DNA of 64,000 bases from Scatosoma sp045632265 (GTDB lineage Bacteria > Bacillota > Clostridia > Christensenellales > Borkfalkiaceae), in assembly GCA_045632265.1 (NCBI GenBank), contig JAZQWG010000025.1, forward strand, positions 15,858-79,857, given 5' to 3'. A program made the position numbers and the translations under genes. Below, piece by piece: positions 17,690 to 27,883 of the stretch. The number at the start of each line of letters is the position of its first letter. Positions within the stretch are counted from its first letter, which is position 1. The notes beneath the pieces were generated by a model. It was not told the DNA's origin and searched no databases. It was given only the letters and a program-made list of their open reading frames with translations.

Positions 17690-20215
17690 TCACGCCTCGA
17701 TAAGTTTATTTTGCAACGTAATATAATACGTCTTGTTGGCAGGAAGTTTTACCGTATATTTTTTGCCGTCATACGATACAACCGGCTTCGTCAACGTCTT
17801 ATTTACTTCAATGTGGTACTTTCTATTGCCGTAGTTATATTCCGCTACGCCCGCATACGACATATCCGAAGGCAAGCAGCTTTCAATCTTCAAGCCTTCA
17901 ACCGCAGGCGTGATACCTACAATGTCCGTAATGAACGTCAAAGGCACAAGACCGCTTTCAGGGAATTCGCCGTTGATACTTACTTGGTAAACACCAAAGC
18001 TCGTTCTCGGATCTCTACGCAAGGAGTCGATATGGAATTCGTCCATAATCTTATTAAATCTCGACATTGCGTTATCGCCCGAAACGTACGTTCTACCCGA
18101 AACGTCGTAGTGCGACGTGTAGAAAATCGTACCGCCGTTTTGCATTTGCAAGCCGTATTCGCCCCAGTGACCGGGCAATACGTCGTTGAAGGAGTGACCG
18201 TTATACCACCAGTAGTGCAAGCCGTCTTCTTGAACCGTTTCTACCGCAACCGTGTTGGAACGTGCCGAAACTTTGAAGTTATAGATGTCCTCGCCCGTGG
18301 ACGTGTCCCCTTCGATAATTCTCTTACCGTCAACCCAGTCGTAAATAGCCGTTGCTTGTTCGTAAGAAGCAAGCCCAGCGGAAACTGCCATGAAGTTCAA
18401 GTAGGTGATGCCAAAGTCAAGCACGTCGCCCTTTACGTTGACGGACGTGATATATCTGCCCTTTGCGCTATCCCAGAAATATTCGTTGAACGTCTTCTTT
18501 ACCTTGTTCGCAATCGTTTGATAATAGTTTGCGTTGTCGGCATTGCCAAGGTAGTTTTCAATATCAGCCATTGCGAGCAACGATTGATAGAAAAGAATAT
18601 TTTCGTACGAAGAGTTATAGCCGAAGAAGTTCAAGCTATCCCAGTAGTTGGAAGATACGCCGTAAACCGTACCGTCGTTTCTCGGATCGTAAATGGTCAT
18701 CAAACCGGATACGCCGTTCAAGTTTACAAGCATGTATTCCATTGCTTTACGAAGCTTATCAAGCATGACTTGCCCCTTGCCGTTTACACTTTCAAGGAAG
18801 CCTTCCGTGCCGTTGCCCGTCAACAAATAATCACGGGAAGCGATGATAAGCGAAGAGTTGTTGGTGTAGTGGTTTTGTTCGCCAAGGTGTTGAGGCGCAC
18901 TTTCCGTAGCCCAAATGAAGCCGTCGTTTCTAACGTTGTTATTATATTCACTTTCGTCCACTACGTATTTGTTCGTGCTCGTGTCGTAATACCAACCGTC
19001 ACCACCGTACACAGCGTTTTTCAACGAGTTTACGTGGATATTGATTGCTTCATCGTAGCCCGACCAGTTCAATTGCGCGCCGTTCCACGCCGTCCATTCG
19101 ATAGACGCCGTCATCGTCGAGCCCGAACGGAAAGGTTCTACGTTCGTAGCTGCGCCACGCAAGGAATTGTACATTCTCGGCTCGGTTTTTGCAAGACCGA
19201 AGATTGCCCACATATTGCTCAAATCGGCGTTATAATATCCGTCGTACGAAGTGTACAACAACGTGCCTTTCTTACCGTAAACACGCATTTCTTCTACGCT
19301 GAAATATTTTACGCCCGATGCTGCCAAGGGGTACATCAAACTTCTAATACGAATACCGTTTGCGGAAATTTCGTCAAGGGGCAACGAAAGGGTTGCGCCC
19401 ATGGGATTGGGGAAGTTCATGATGCACGAATATTGACCTTCCGAGTTGGGCAATACGTAATAGTAGTGCGGAAGCATATACCACGTATTACCGCCGTCCG
19501 TCGTATATTCTACGGAAATGTTGGAAGGGAAAATTGCCAAATCGGAAGGGAATTTAATTTCCAACGTATCAAGCGTATAATAATCGTCGAACAAATAGCC
19601 TACGTAATCGCTAGAAGAAACGGAATCGGATACTGCGCTTCTCCATTGCGTTTTATTGTTGCTGTCGGCAATGTTGGCATAACCGTAGTTATCCCCCGCC
19701 GTTGTCGAGCCGATGGGCGTGACGTTGTTGACCATTTCGCCAACGTAATCGTCCCCCGTCACCTTCAAGGTTTGCGCTTCCGTCCAACCGTACATTTGTC
19801 CCGTTGCCATGTTCATTGCGCAAGCTTTGATATTGTATTGACCTGCTTTTTTATACGTATGATATACTTCACCGATTACTTTATAAGCATCGTTATAAAC
19901 GTAAGGACCGTTGTAGCTCCACGTGCCGTCACCCCAGTCAACTACGTAGTAGTTGTAGTTATCCATAGGGATATCGGGCGCAACGTACGCCGTCAATTTC
20001 GAGCCCGTTTTCGCCGTCGAAGCGGGCGGGATAATCAAGTTGACGTTCGCACCCGTTCTTTGTTTATTTTTCGTCATTTCGTATTCGATTTCTTTCATAT
20101 TACTTACTTGAACGTTTCCATCGCCGTTGCCGCTGGGAGTTTCGTCGCCGTTTTTGCAACCAACCATCGAGAAAGCCGTAATTACACAAAGCAAACATGC
20201 AAATAATTTTTTCAT
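17690..20215 (-). CDS. Lipoprotein with PKD-like, discoidin-like and six-hairpin glycosidase-like domains
   Basis: 841 residues. The lipobox FSMVGC puts the lipid-modified Cys at residue 20. Residues 60-150 look PKD-like (VVDWGDGTW, then YHTYKKAGQYNIKA). Residues 155-315 look like a discoidin module. From about 340 an alpha/alpha-barrel region contains WDSLNFFGYNSSYENILFYQ, EDGLHYWWYNGHSFNDVLPG and GEYGLQMQNGGTIFYTSHYD, the style of six-hairpin glycosidases. This is probably a cell-surface glycosidase that prepares substrate for the transporter encoded upstream. The family number is uncertain. It starts two bases from the end of the 452-residue surface gene and almost touches the next gene, so the cluster is a tight operon. 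Confidence 0.78.
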   Translation of the reverse strand: MKKLFACLLCVITAFSMVGCKNGDETPSGNGDGNVQVSNMKEIEYEMTKNKQRTGANVNLIIPPASTAKTGSKLTAYVAPDIPMDNYNYYVVDWGDGTWSYNGPYVYNDAYKVIGEVYHTYKKAGQYNIKACAMNMATGQMYGWTEAQTLKVTGDDYVGEMVNNVTPIGSTTAGDNYGYANIADSNNKTQWRSAVSDSVSSSDYVGYLFDDYYTLDTLEIKFPSDLAIFPSNISVEYTTDGGNTWYMLPHYYYVLPNSEGQYSCIMNFPNPMGATLSLPLDEISANGIRIRSLMYPLAASGVKYFSVEEMRVYGKKGTLLYTSYDGYYNADLSNMWAIFGLAKTEPRMYNSLRGAATNVEPFRSGSTMTASIEWTAWNGAQLNWSGYDEAINIHVNSLKNAVYGGDGWYYDTSTNKYVVDESEYNNNVRNDGFIWATESAPQHLGEQNHYTNNSSLIIASRDYLLTGNGTEGFLESVNGKGQVMLDKLRKAMEYMLVNLNGVSGLMTIYDPRNDGTVYGVSSNYWDSLNFFGYNSSYENILFYQSLLAMADIENYLGNADNANYYQTIANKVKKTFNEYFWDSAKGRYITSVNVKGDVLDFGITYLNFMAVSAGLASYEQATAIYDWVDGKRIIEGDTSTGEDIYNFKVSARSNTVAVETVQEDGLHYWWYNGHSFNDVLPGHWGEYGLQMQNGGTIFYTSHYDVSGRTYVSGDNAMSRFNKIMDEFHIDSLRRDPRTSFGVYQVSINGEFPESGLVPLTFITDIVGITPAVEGLKIESCLPSDMSYAGVAEYNYGNRKYHIEVNKTLTKPVVSYDGKKYTVKLPANKTYYITLQNKLIEA

Positions 20216-20216
20216 A

Positions 20217-21575
20217 TTATTTCACCTTCCTTTTGATAATAACAGCCCCAGCCATTGCGCCAACGAGCATTGCAACCGAAGAAATGCCTACTACGCCATT
20301 GCAGCCTTCTTTCTTTTCTTCTTCCTTCGTTTCTTCACCCGTGGACGAACCGCCGCCTACCGTAATGGTACACGTAGCCGAATACGTACCGTAATAATCT
20401 TTTACGGTGATCGTACACGTGCCTTCACCCATTGCGGTAACAGTACCGTTGTTTACGATAGCAACTCTTGAGTTGGACGTGCTCCACTTAAAACCAAGGT
20501 TTTCAGCTTCTTCGGGGAAATGCGATGCCGAAAGATACAACTTTCCGCCCACGGCGTCGATATGTCCACTCGTCATGTTCAAGCTTACGCCTTCCACTTC
20601 GGGAACAATTTCCGTAACCGTCACGATAACAGATCCCTTAAAGCCACCGTCTTTTGCAATGACGTAAATTTCCGTCACGCCCGCTTTCAAGGGGTGGATA
20701 TAGCCCGCATTGTCCACAACGGCAATGTCGGGGTTTACCGAAAGGAAACGAACGTCTTGCACCGTTGCACCAACGGGTTGAACGGTGTAATTAAGTTTCA
20801 CGGGTTCGCCCGTCAACGTCATTTCTACTTCCGTATTCGTAACGGATACGCCCGTTGCAGGCGTATAGTTTTCAAATGCGATTCTATTGCCGTGTTCGTC
20901 AAGGTTGTAAATTTCTACGCCGTCGTAGAAAGAACCGTTCGTATTCGCCGTGAACAAACCCACTCTACCGTAAATCAAAAGATCTTCGGGGTAAACTTTA
21001 TTCAAACGTTCTACGCCGTCCACGAATACTTTTACGTAATCAGCGCAAACAACCACTTTCAAATCATAATATCCCGTCTTTTCCGAGAATTTGGACGAAG
21101 TTGCCGCTTGCGTAAGCGTAGTACCTTTCAATTCCACGCAAGGATCGGGCATGAAATACAATGCGTTGCCGTCGCCAAGGTGGCGAAGGGAAAGTTCGCT
21201 TTTCGCAAATACGATACCCGTCAAGCCCGCTTGACCGTATGCAACTTTGGTGTTAAATTCGAAATAGCGAACGTAGCAACCGTTAAGATACGTGACGGCA
21301 TAATTGCCAGTAACGTCTCCGCCGCCGCAATCGTTGACGCGCGTTAAAGTGTCGTTTTCCGCCGTCCAGTGTGCGCTTAAATCCTCCACCCTACTCGATG
21401 CGCCGGAAATATATACGGGATAAACTTTATCTTCCAAGTTTGCATCCGAAAAATCCAACGTGTAGGGCGTAGGTTCCGTTTCAGCCACCGCCGTTGCTGA
21501 AGCAACGGGGGCAGCTGCAAAAATCAGCGACACCATCGCTATGGCAGCGATGAATAATCTCTTAATTTTTTTCAT
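20217..21575 (-). CDS. Surface protein with jelly-roll and two Ig-like (Big_2) domains and Cys-type C-terminal anchor
   Basis: 452 residues. A signal peptide ends around PVASA (residue 27). Residues 37-240 form a LamG-like domain, and two Big_2-like Ig domains follow (about 245-325 and 325-410, the second containing WSTSNSRVAIVNNGTVTAMG). A Gly/Ser/Glu/Lys spacer leads to EGCNGVVGIS, a hydrophobic helix and IIKRKVK. It is the smallest of three window proteins with this tail and lacks LPXTG. It follows the binding-protein gene by 19 bases and precedes the six-hairpin lipoprotein by one base. It probably holds glycans near the transporter; no enzyme motif was found. Confidence 0.82.
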   Translation of the reverse strand: MKKIKRLFIAAIAMVSLIFAAAPVASATAVAETEPTPYTLDFSDANLEDKVYPVYISGASSRVEDLSAHWTAENDTLTRVNDCGGGDVTGNYAVTYLNGCYVRYFEFNTKVAYGQAGLTGIVFAKSELSLRHLGDGNALYFMPDPCVELKGTTLTQAATSSKFSEKTGYYDLKVVVCADYVKVFVDGVERLNKVYPEDLLIYGRVGLFTANTNGSFYDGVEIYNLDEHGNRIAFENYTPATGVSVTNTEVEMTLTGEPVKLNYTVQPVGATVQDVRFLSVNPDIAVVDNAGYIHPLKAGVTEIYVIAKDGGFKGSVIVTVTEIVPEVEGVSLNMTSGHIDAVGGKLYLSASHFPEEAENLGFKWSTSNSRVAIVNNGTVTAMGEGTCTITVKDYYGTYSATCTITVGGGSSTGEETKEEEKKEGCNGVVGISSVAMLVGAMAGAVIIKRKVK

Positions 21576-21594
21576 TTTTTTCTCCTAAATGCTA

Positions 21595-23274
21595 TTATGC
21601 AATCCAACCGTATTGCTTAAATTGTTTTCTTGCTTCAAGCAAGAGTGCGTCACCGCCGCTTCTCTTCCAATCAGCAACGAAGTCGTTATACTTTTGTTGC
21701 GACGTAGCAGCATCCCAGTTAGCGTTTACGTATTCGTATTCAAACGCTTGCATCTTTCTCGTCAACGTAGCGATCGTGGAAGAATCCAACTTCAATACGC
21801 TGCCGTATTGCAATCTTCTTGCATAGTTTGCCGTCGTTGCATCGTGTTCGATAACTTTATTAACGATCTTGGTAACCGTTTGATTACTCGTACCTTGTAC
21901 AACGCCGTCGTCTTTACTACGGAAGAACATACCCCAGTCCCATGCGCCGGGATATTGCGAACGATAAGATCTATTCGCTACGCCTTCGTCGCCCGTGTAC
22001 AAATATACTCTGTTCGTATTTTCAATCATTTGGAAATTCAAACTGTCTTCAATGCCGATACCCCAACGAAGCGCATCATAGCCCTTGGAACGATTGTAAA
22101 CCGTTTCGCCTTGTTCGTTTACCGTCTTCGTCATTGCCAAATCGTCAAGGAACGCAATAATTTTTTCCATCTTCGCATCGTCGTTTGCCGCTTTTACGGA
22201 AACGGTGATAATCGTGCCAAGGAAGCCGTCGGAAGGTTGATAACCACCGTAAGGGCAAGAAGGATCCTTGGGTACGGGATAGGTCTTCCACCAGTCGGTC
22301 GTATCTACGGGCGTGGTGTTGTTAGCGCTTGCTTGACGGTTGAAGTAGCTTTGCGTCGATTCGCTAATTTCACCCGTGTACCATTCGATACCGATTTTAC
22401 CAGCGGTGCTCGTCTTTTCCGCTGCGCTTTGATAATACCAACGGGGTTCGATCAAACCTTCTTTGATAATCGTTCTAATGAAGTCGAGCATCAATTTTTC
22501 CGTGCCGTCGGTGATACCGAAGTCAACGTTGTTATTTTCGTCAAAGTAAATACCCCAAGGCAATTGACATACTGCGCCGTACATCAAAGGAATCCACGTA
22601 CCAAGTACACCAAAGTCCGTTTGTTCCCCTGCCGTAGAGAACGCATAGCAGCCAGGCTTGTTCTCCTTAATCCATCTTGCGAAGCTCAACAAATCATCGG
22701 GGGTGTTGGGTTGCCAGTTAGCGCCAGCAAGCGTGCTACGGAATTCGTTTGCCCAGTCTTCTCTAATCTTAAGCGACCAAGAAGGAGGATCGGGCAACGT
22801 CCAAAGCGCCGTCAAGCCGTTTTCTTCCGTCAACATGAGTTTTGCGATGGAAGGTTCGTTAGGTCTATCCGCATCGGGCGTGTTTACAATCGTTTTGAAG
22901 TTGGGCATCTTATCCAAGTAAGGCGTCCAGTCGCTAAGCAATACGCCTTGGTTGTAAATCGTACGGAAGCTGTCGATGTTTTCAAACGCTACGATATCAG
23001 GCATATCGTCGGGGTTGGAGAACTTCAATTGCGAAGTGGTAGCAAAGTCACTTGCCGCAATCAACGTTACGTCCAAGCCGTAGTTGTCTTTAATGTATTT
23101 CTTATAAGGGTCGTTATCCGTCGTAGGTTGACCTACTGCTGCCGAACAAAGAATAGTCACTTTGTCCGACGTTTCCGTCCCCGTACCCAAAGGACGTCTT
23201 TCTTTACAGCCTACCATGCCAAGAACAGCAGCAGCCGAAAGAACCAAACTAATAATACGATTCTTTAATTTCAT
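21595..23274 (-). CDS. Extracellular solute-binding lipoprotein of a sugar ABC transporter (locus B)
   Basis: 559 residues, homologous in pattern to the binding protein at 63-1817. The lipobox LGMVGC gives Cys at residue 23. Shared strips include SLKIREDWANEFR, QPNTPDDLLSFARWIK and AGKIGIEWYTGEI, so the two loci arose from a common ancestor. It delivers its ligand to the permeases at 23313 and 24213. The ATG follows AGGAGATAAACATAA. Placement directly before five exported glycan-binding or glycan-cleaving proteins suggests uptake of products released at the cell surface. The ligand cannot be read from the sequence. Confidence 0.9.
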   Translation of the reverse strand: MKLKNRIISLVLSAAAVLGMVGCKERRPLGTGTETSDKVTILCSAAVGQPTTDNDPYKKYIKDNYGLDVTLIAASDFATTSQLKFSNPDDMPDIVAFENIDSFRTIYNQGVLLSDWTPYLDKMPNFKTIVNTPDADRPNEPSIAKLMLTEENGLTALWTLPDPPSWSLKIREDWANEFRSTLAGANWQPNTPDDLLSFARWIKENKPGCYAFSTAGEQTDFGVLGTWIPLMYGAVCQLPWGIYFDENNNVDFGITDGTEKLMLDFIRTIIKEGLIEPRWYYQSAAEKTSTAGKIGIEWYTGEISESTQSYFNRQASANNTTPVDTTDWWKTYPVPKDPSCPYGGYQPSDGFLGTIITVSVKAANDDAKMEKIIAFLDDLAMTKTVNEQGETVYNRSKGYDALRWGIGIEDSLNFQMIENTNRVYLYTGDEGVANRSYRSQYPGAWDWGMFFRSKDDGVVQGTSNQTVTKIVNKVIEHDATTANYARRLQYGSVLKLDSSTIATLTRKMQAFEYEYVNANWDAATSQQKYNDFVADWKRSGGDALLLEARKQFKQYGWIA

Positions 23275-23312
23275 TTATGTTTATCTCCTTTTTTGTTTTC
23301 GTTTTTTTTATA

Positions 23313-24200
23313 TTAACCTTTTACTGCGCCAAGGTAAACGCCGTCTTTGAAGAACTTTTGGAAGAAGGGATAGATACACAAGATAGGCACGAAACCTACT
23401 ATCGTGAGCGCCATACGCAACGTCGTTTGCGTGACACCCCCTTCTATACCCAAATTCACTTGTGTCGAGTCGATTTGAGAAAGGTTGTTGAAGTTGATCA
23501 TGATATAATATTGCAACGTCCACAAATGCGAGTGGGCTTGGTCAATATAAATCATTACGTCAAACCAGTTGTTCCAGTGCGTAACCATCGTAAACAAGCC
23601 GATGGAAGCAACGACGGGTTTAGACAAGGGAAGAATAATTCTTGTAAACAATCCCATTTCGCCGATACCGTCAATGATTGCCGCTTCTTCGATTTCTTTG
23701 GGCAAGCCCGCGAAGAATTGTTTGAAAATCAAAATGTTCCACGCGCTTACGATGTTGGGCAAAATCATCGACCAAAAACTGTTCAACAAGCGCAATTCCT
23801 TAATAACCAAGTAGTTGGGAATCAAGCCACCCGAGAAGAAAATGGTGAAAAGCAACAAATAGATGTACGCCTTCTTCCCAGGGAAGTTATCTCTCGAAAG
23901 CACGTAGCCAACCAAAGCATTGATGATGACGGACGTCAACGTACCAACCACCGTTCTAAGCAGCGATACGCCCAACGCTTTCAATACGTAGCTACCTACG
24001 CCGAAAATCTTTTTATAAGCAATCAACGTCGGTTTTGTCGGGAACAACACCAACAAGCCGTTTCTATCCATCCATTCGGCTTCCCCACATACGGATACGC
24101 CGAGCGTATATAACAAAGGATACACGCAAAGAATCGCTAACAGCACGGAAAAGAAGATACAAAAAGCTTCAAATATTTTATCGGTTTTTCCTCTAATCAT
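23313..24200 (-). CDS. Carbohydrate ABC transporter permease, YtcP/LplC type (locus B)
   Basis: 295 residues with about six membrane helices. The EAA loop is IEEAAIIDGIGEMGLFTRIILP, starting near residue 168, and the C terminus FFKDGVYLGAVKG is nearly the same as in the locus A permease. The ATG follows GGGAGGTAAGAT. Twelve bases separate it from the partner permease. No ATPase gene is present in the locus. Confidence 0.9.
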   Translation of the reverse strand: MIRGKTDKIFEAFCIFFSVLLAILCVYPLLYTLGVSVCGEAEWMDRNGLLVLFPTKPTLIAYKKIFGVGSYVLKALGVSLLRTVVGTLTSVIINALVGYVLSRDNFPGKKAYIYLLLFTIFFSGGLIPNYLVIKELRLLNSFWSMILPNIVSAWNILIFKQFFAGLPKEIEEAAIIDGIGEMGLFTRIILPLSKPVVASIGLFTMVTHWNNWFDVMIYIDQAHSHLWTLQYYIMINFNNLSQIDSTQVNLGIEGGVTQTTLRMALTIVGFVPILCIYPFFQKFFKDGVYLGAVKG

Positions 24201-24212
24201 ATCTTACCTCCC

Positions 24213-25661
24213 TTACCAAGCACCTATCCCAACAAGACGTTGAGACAATTTATGAGAACCTATAACCATAAACAAACCTATGGCTGCTTGCACGAAAGAA
24301 ATCGCTGCGGATAAACCGTATTTGAGTTCTTGCAAGCCTTCCCAGTATAGCCAAGTGTCAATAACGAGCGCTTTATTTTCTCGCACCGCACTCGTTGCGA
24401 AGATGAGAATTTGTTCGCCGCCCGCGCCTTTTAAGATATTACCAACCGACATAATAACTTGATAAACCAAAATAGGCACCAACGAGGGAAGCGTAATTCT
24501 TCTAAGTTTTGCAAACACGCCCGCGCCGTCCAAGGACGCTGCTTCATAAAGCGTTCTATCAATGCCCATCAAACTTGCGGTGAACAAGATTGTACCCCAG
24601 CCAACTTCCTTCCAGATGGAAGTGAAAATCATGTTGGGATAGAACAAATCTTTTCTTGACAAGAAATCCACCGTTTCTTTGCCCATTAAGTTCAACAGGT
24701 TATTGATAACACCGTCGGGCGTAAAGAAGTTGGAAAAGATTGCGTAGATAACTACCCAGCTGAAGAAGTGCGGGATATATACGATCGTTTGGATAACGCT
24801 TCTAAAACGGTTGCTTGTGATATGATAGAATATCAATGCGAAAATTACCGAAGGCAAAATCCCCGCAATCAAACGCAAAATACTCAAATAAACCGTTTGC
24901 CAAATAACCATGAGCATGGTCGAATCTGAGAACATATATTTGATGTTATCAAGCCCGTTCCAGCGGCTCCCCCACACGCCGTCGATAAGTTTATAATCCT
25001 TAAATGCAAGAATCGTTTGCAAAACGCTGGGATACACGTTGAAGATGAGAATGAGCAAGGTGGGAATAATTAAAACGAGATAGAAGAACTTATAACGTTT
25101 TACCTTATCCATAACTTCCAAGCGAAGGAAGGTTTGGACAGCGCCCGCCAACAGCATCAAAATTGCAAAAATCAAGAACGTGGATTTTACTTCATAGAGT
25201 TGGAAGAAAGTAAGGACGTTTCCTTCGGGGTCTACTACCCACAAGCTCTTCCCCGTCAATAAAAATACGTAGAAGATGAGAAGAAAAGCTCCGTACCCCA
25301 TCAAGATATAGCCCGACAACTTATTGTCTTCTTTTTTCTTGAACGTCTTAAACGCCGAATAGCCCAAGCACGCAAGCGGAACAACTAAATTAAGCACCGC
25401 CACGATAATTGTATAAATCGGGACGAACACTTCCACTTGTTTGCCATAGAAAAGGAACAGCAAACTGCCCGAATAAGGAATACTGCCTAAAATCGCGCTG
25501 CCCGATATTGCGATGGACACCGCTTTATAGTTAAGCGCAAGATAGCCAGCAAAAAGGAAGAAACACATTGCTGCAACAAGTATAACGGCTTGTACAATAA
25601 ACTTGCCGTACACACGCGAAACAACTTGCTTTTCCGATGTGTTTATCGCAACTGCCTCCAT
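24213..25661 (-). CDS. Carbohydrate ABC transporter permease, LplB/YteP type, long form (locus B)
   Basis: 482 residues. The transporter core fills the C-terminal 290 residues, with EAA loop YEAASLDGAGVFAKLRRITLP. The N-terminal 190 residues carry about four extra hydrophobic helices, as in the locus A homologue. Its start codon overlaps the AraC stop by one base (TAATG), which predicts translational coupling. The binding-protein gene lies after the second permease, giving the same gene order as locus A: regulator, long permease, short permease, binding protein. Confidence 0.88.
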   Translation of the reverse strand: MEAVAINTSEKQVVSRVYGKFIVQAVILVAAMCFFLFAGYLALNYKAVSIAISGSAILGSIPYSGSLLFLFYGKQVEVFVPIYTIIVAVLNLVVPLACLGYSAFKTFKKKEDNKLSGYILMGYGAFLLIFYVFLLTGKSLWVVDPEGNVLTFFQLYEVKSTFLIFAILMLLAGAVQTFLRLEVMDKVKRYKFFYLVLIIPTLLILIFNVYPSVLQTILAFKDYKLIDGVWGSRWNGLDNIKYMFSDSTMLMVIWQTVYLSILRLIAGILPSVIFALIFYHITSNRFRSVIQTIVYIPHFFSWVVIYAIFSNFFTPDGVINNLLNLMGKETVDFLSRKDLFYPNMIFTSIWKEVGWGTILFTASLMGIDRTLYEAASLDGAGVFAKLRRITLPSLVPILVYQVIMSVGNILKGAGGEQILIFATSAVRENKALVIDTWLYWEGLQELKYGLSAAISFVQAAIGLFMVIGSHKLSQRLVGIGAW

Positions 25662-26488
25662 TATTTTTTTCCTCCAAACTTTTCTTTGTATTTTATAGGC
25701 GTATCGCCCACTATCTTTTTGAATTGAACGTAGAAATATTTCAAATCGTTAAAACCTACGAGCATAGCCACTCTCGCCACCGAATAATCGGTTTTCAAAA
25801 GGTAATGGCAAGCTTGCTCGATACGGTATTTTACCATATATTCGATAATCGACGTATCCTTTTCACGTTTGAACAAGCGTTGCAAATATTGCTTATTCAA
25901 CCCACAGGATTTCGCCACGTCTTCTACGCTGATTTGCTTATCGTAGTTTTCACGAATATATCTTCTTGCCGTTTCGATATACGAATCGACTTGTCTTTTC
26001 GCCCTACCCCTATTCGTGCGCTTTGCGGTGCGCGCAGGCAAGGAACGATACATATTTGTCAAAAGCACCTTCGTCAAGCTGTACGTGACGTCTTCGTATT
26101 TCCAAGGCTTCTTTTGATATTCTTCAATGATTTGTTCAATCAAATATTTAGAATAGGGAACTTTATCCACGGAAAATACGTGTTTAGGCGAGAACACTTC
26201 CCAATCGAATTGATAGAAATCAAAAGGGAAGATGACGTTGACAATGGAAAACGCCGCCGCGTTGCCAATAGGATGAATCGAGTGCTGAATTTCTTGATTT
26301 GCCATCACGAAGAAATCCCCTTTCTTCAAAGGAATTTTTTCATCACCGATCTTGTTTTCCGCTTCCCCGCTTTCTACGTACACAAGCTCGATAAACTCGT
26401 GCGAGTGAGGAACAATCGAATCGTAGCCGCTACTTTTAACAACTACTACGTTGTCTTTTGAATCAAACATTTTGATATTAAAAGCCAT
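25661..26488 (-). CDS. AraC-family transcriptional regulator (locus B)
   Basis: 275 residues: cupin-like sensor (HSHEFIELVYVESGEAEN, KKGDFFVMAN) in the first 110, and a double helix-turn-helix in the last 100 (ISVEDVAKSCGLNKQYLQRL and VARVAMLVGFNDLKYFYVQF) ending KIVGDTPIKYK. Same architecture as the regulator at 4226-5047. It probably activates this locus when its sugar is present. It is co-transcribed with the permeases through a one-base overlap and lies 85 bases after the oxidoreductase gene. Confidence 0.92.
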   Translation of the reverse strand: MAFNIKMFDSKDNVVVVKSSGYDSIVPHSHEFIELVYVESGEAENKIGDEKIPLKKGDFFVMANQEIQHSIHPIGNAAAFSIVNVIFPFDFYQFDWEVFSPKHVFSVDKVPYSKYLIEQIIEEYQKKPWKYEDVTYSLTKVLLTNMYRSLPARTAKRTNRGRAKRQVDSYIETARRYIRENYDKQISVEDVAKSCGLNKQYLQRLFKREKDTSIIEYMVKYRIEQACHYLLKTDYSVARVAMLVGFNDLKYFYVQFKKIVGDTPIKYKEKFGGKK

Positions 26489-26573
26489 AATTCTATTCCT
26501 CCTTATTTCCGTTTACAAAAGCACAGCCTATCCACTTTGCTTTTTTTATCATTTATGTGCCTTTATTTTTTCG

Positions 26574-27848
26574 TTAAATTTTAACCGATACGCCGCCGTT
26601 ATCCAACGATTCGTCCGCAGCGTACACAAGCAAATGCCCGTTGATGGAATCTTCAATAACCGTCGAAGAAATCGAACGAGGCAAGCCAAGTTCCATGTTC
26701 ACGAAGTCGTTTACCAAACGGCTGTCGCCACCGCTGTGTCCGTCGCCCGCTACGATATTCGTGATTTCTTCTACACGTTCGTGCCACAAGCAGTTTGCGG
26801 GGTTGTACGTTCTTACGATAAATTTGTTTTCTTCCAAGAAGCCTTGGATTTCTCCCATTTTACCGATTACGTGAATATTTCTACCAGGTCTTGCAACGCC
26901 CGTAATCATGTTGTGCGTTGCGATAGATCCGTTTTCAAATTCTACGATCAACGCTTGTCTATCAACGATATCCGCTTCCGTCTTGTAAATACATCTGCCC
27001 ATAGGGTTGTTCGTGTTCAAAGATTCGATCTTTTCTTCCACGGTAAGTTCTTCGTATTTTTTATTGATGCAAGTGAAAGTGTATTGTGCAAAATATTCGT
27101 TGTCAATCAAAAGTTTTTTGCACGAATAAGGGCATTCCTTTTCCACTTCGCAATCTACCATACAACGCGTACCCGAGCCTTTAGGCGCGTTCTTTTCAAT
27201 AAAGTGGTATCTTCCGCCGTAGCTTACCGTCTTAACGGGCTTCGTGCCGTTGTTGAACCAGCAAAGTAAATCGGCATCGTGGCAGCATTTTGCAAGGAGC
27301 ATTGAAGAACCGCATTTTTCACGGCTGTTCCACTTGCCTCTAATGTAGGATGCGGACGAGTGCGCCACCCCTACCAATTCGTTCGTTTCCATCGAAACGA
27401 TTTCGCCAATTTCGCCGCTCGCGATAATTTCTTTTATCTTCAAATAGAAAGGCGTATAACGAAGCACGTGACAAATCATCAATTTGCAATTATGTTCGTC
27501 TGCAATTGCCTTCAATTTAAGCAAATCTTCTTTGTTGTTCGTGATAGGCTTTTCCAGCAACATATCATATCCAAGTTCAAGGAAAGGGATTGCCGTAGGA
27601 ATATGCAATTCGTCCATCGTGGCGTTGATAACCGCATCGGCAATCTTGCCAAGTTTCAAACAATCCTCCATTTTTTCAAAGAGCATATCATCGGGAAGAG
27701 AGAACATTTCCTTCGCCAAACTTCTACGGAAAGCGCTGGGATCAATCACCGCTTTTACTTCCAATCTATCGGGATTATCTAACGCATATTTCGTGTAAGC
27801 AACCGCTCTATCACCGAAACCAATTACAACAACACTTACTTTATTCAT
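26574..27848 (-). CDS. Gfo/Idh/MocA-family NAD(P)-dependent oxidoreductase
   Basis: 424 residues, cytoplasmic. The N terminus is a Rossmann fold (VSVVVIGFGDRAVAYTKYAL), the family strip LLEKPITNNKED is near residues 95-107, and the C-terminal half is the usual beta-sheet substrate domain, with an internal Cys-rich segment (CMVDCEVEKECPYSCKK). Members oxidise or reduce sugars and sugar acids. As first gene of locus B it probably modifies the imported sugar. The Cys-rich insert could bind a metal or simply brace the fold. The promoter is at 27884-27912; the start follows TGGAGG. Confidence 0.88.
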   Translation of the reverse strand: MNKVSVVVIGFGDRAVAYTKYALDNPDRLEVKAVIDPSAFRRSLAKEMFSLPDDMLFEKMEDCLKLGKIADAVINATMDELHIPTAIPFLELGYDMLLEKPITNNKEDLLKLKAIADEHNCKLMICHVLRYTPFYLKIKEIIASGEIGEIVSMETNELVGVAHSSASYIRGKWNSREKCGSSMLLAKCCHDADLLCWFNNGTKPVKTVSYGGRYHFIEKNAPKGSGTRCMVDCEVEKECPYSCKKLLIDNEYFAQYTFTCINKKYEELTVEEKIESLNTNNPMGRCIYKTEADIVDRQALIVEFENGSIATHNMITGVARPGRNIHVIGKMGEIQGFLEENKFIVRTYNPANCLWHERVEEITNIVAGDGHSGGDSRLVNDFVNMELGLPRSISSTVIEDSINGHLLVYAADESLDNGGVSVKI

Positions 27849-27883
27849 AGCCGCAAACCTCCATATTAAGCTATTATGAAATA

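Noticed and set aside
7671..21575. LPXTG sortase signals on the surface proteins
   Set aside because: No LPXTG-like motif precedes the terminal helices. The shared element is Gly-Cys.
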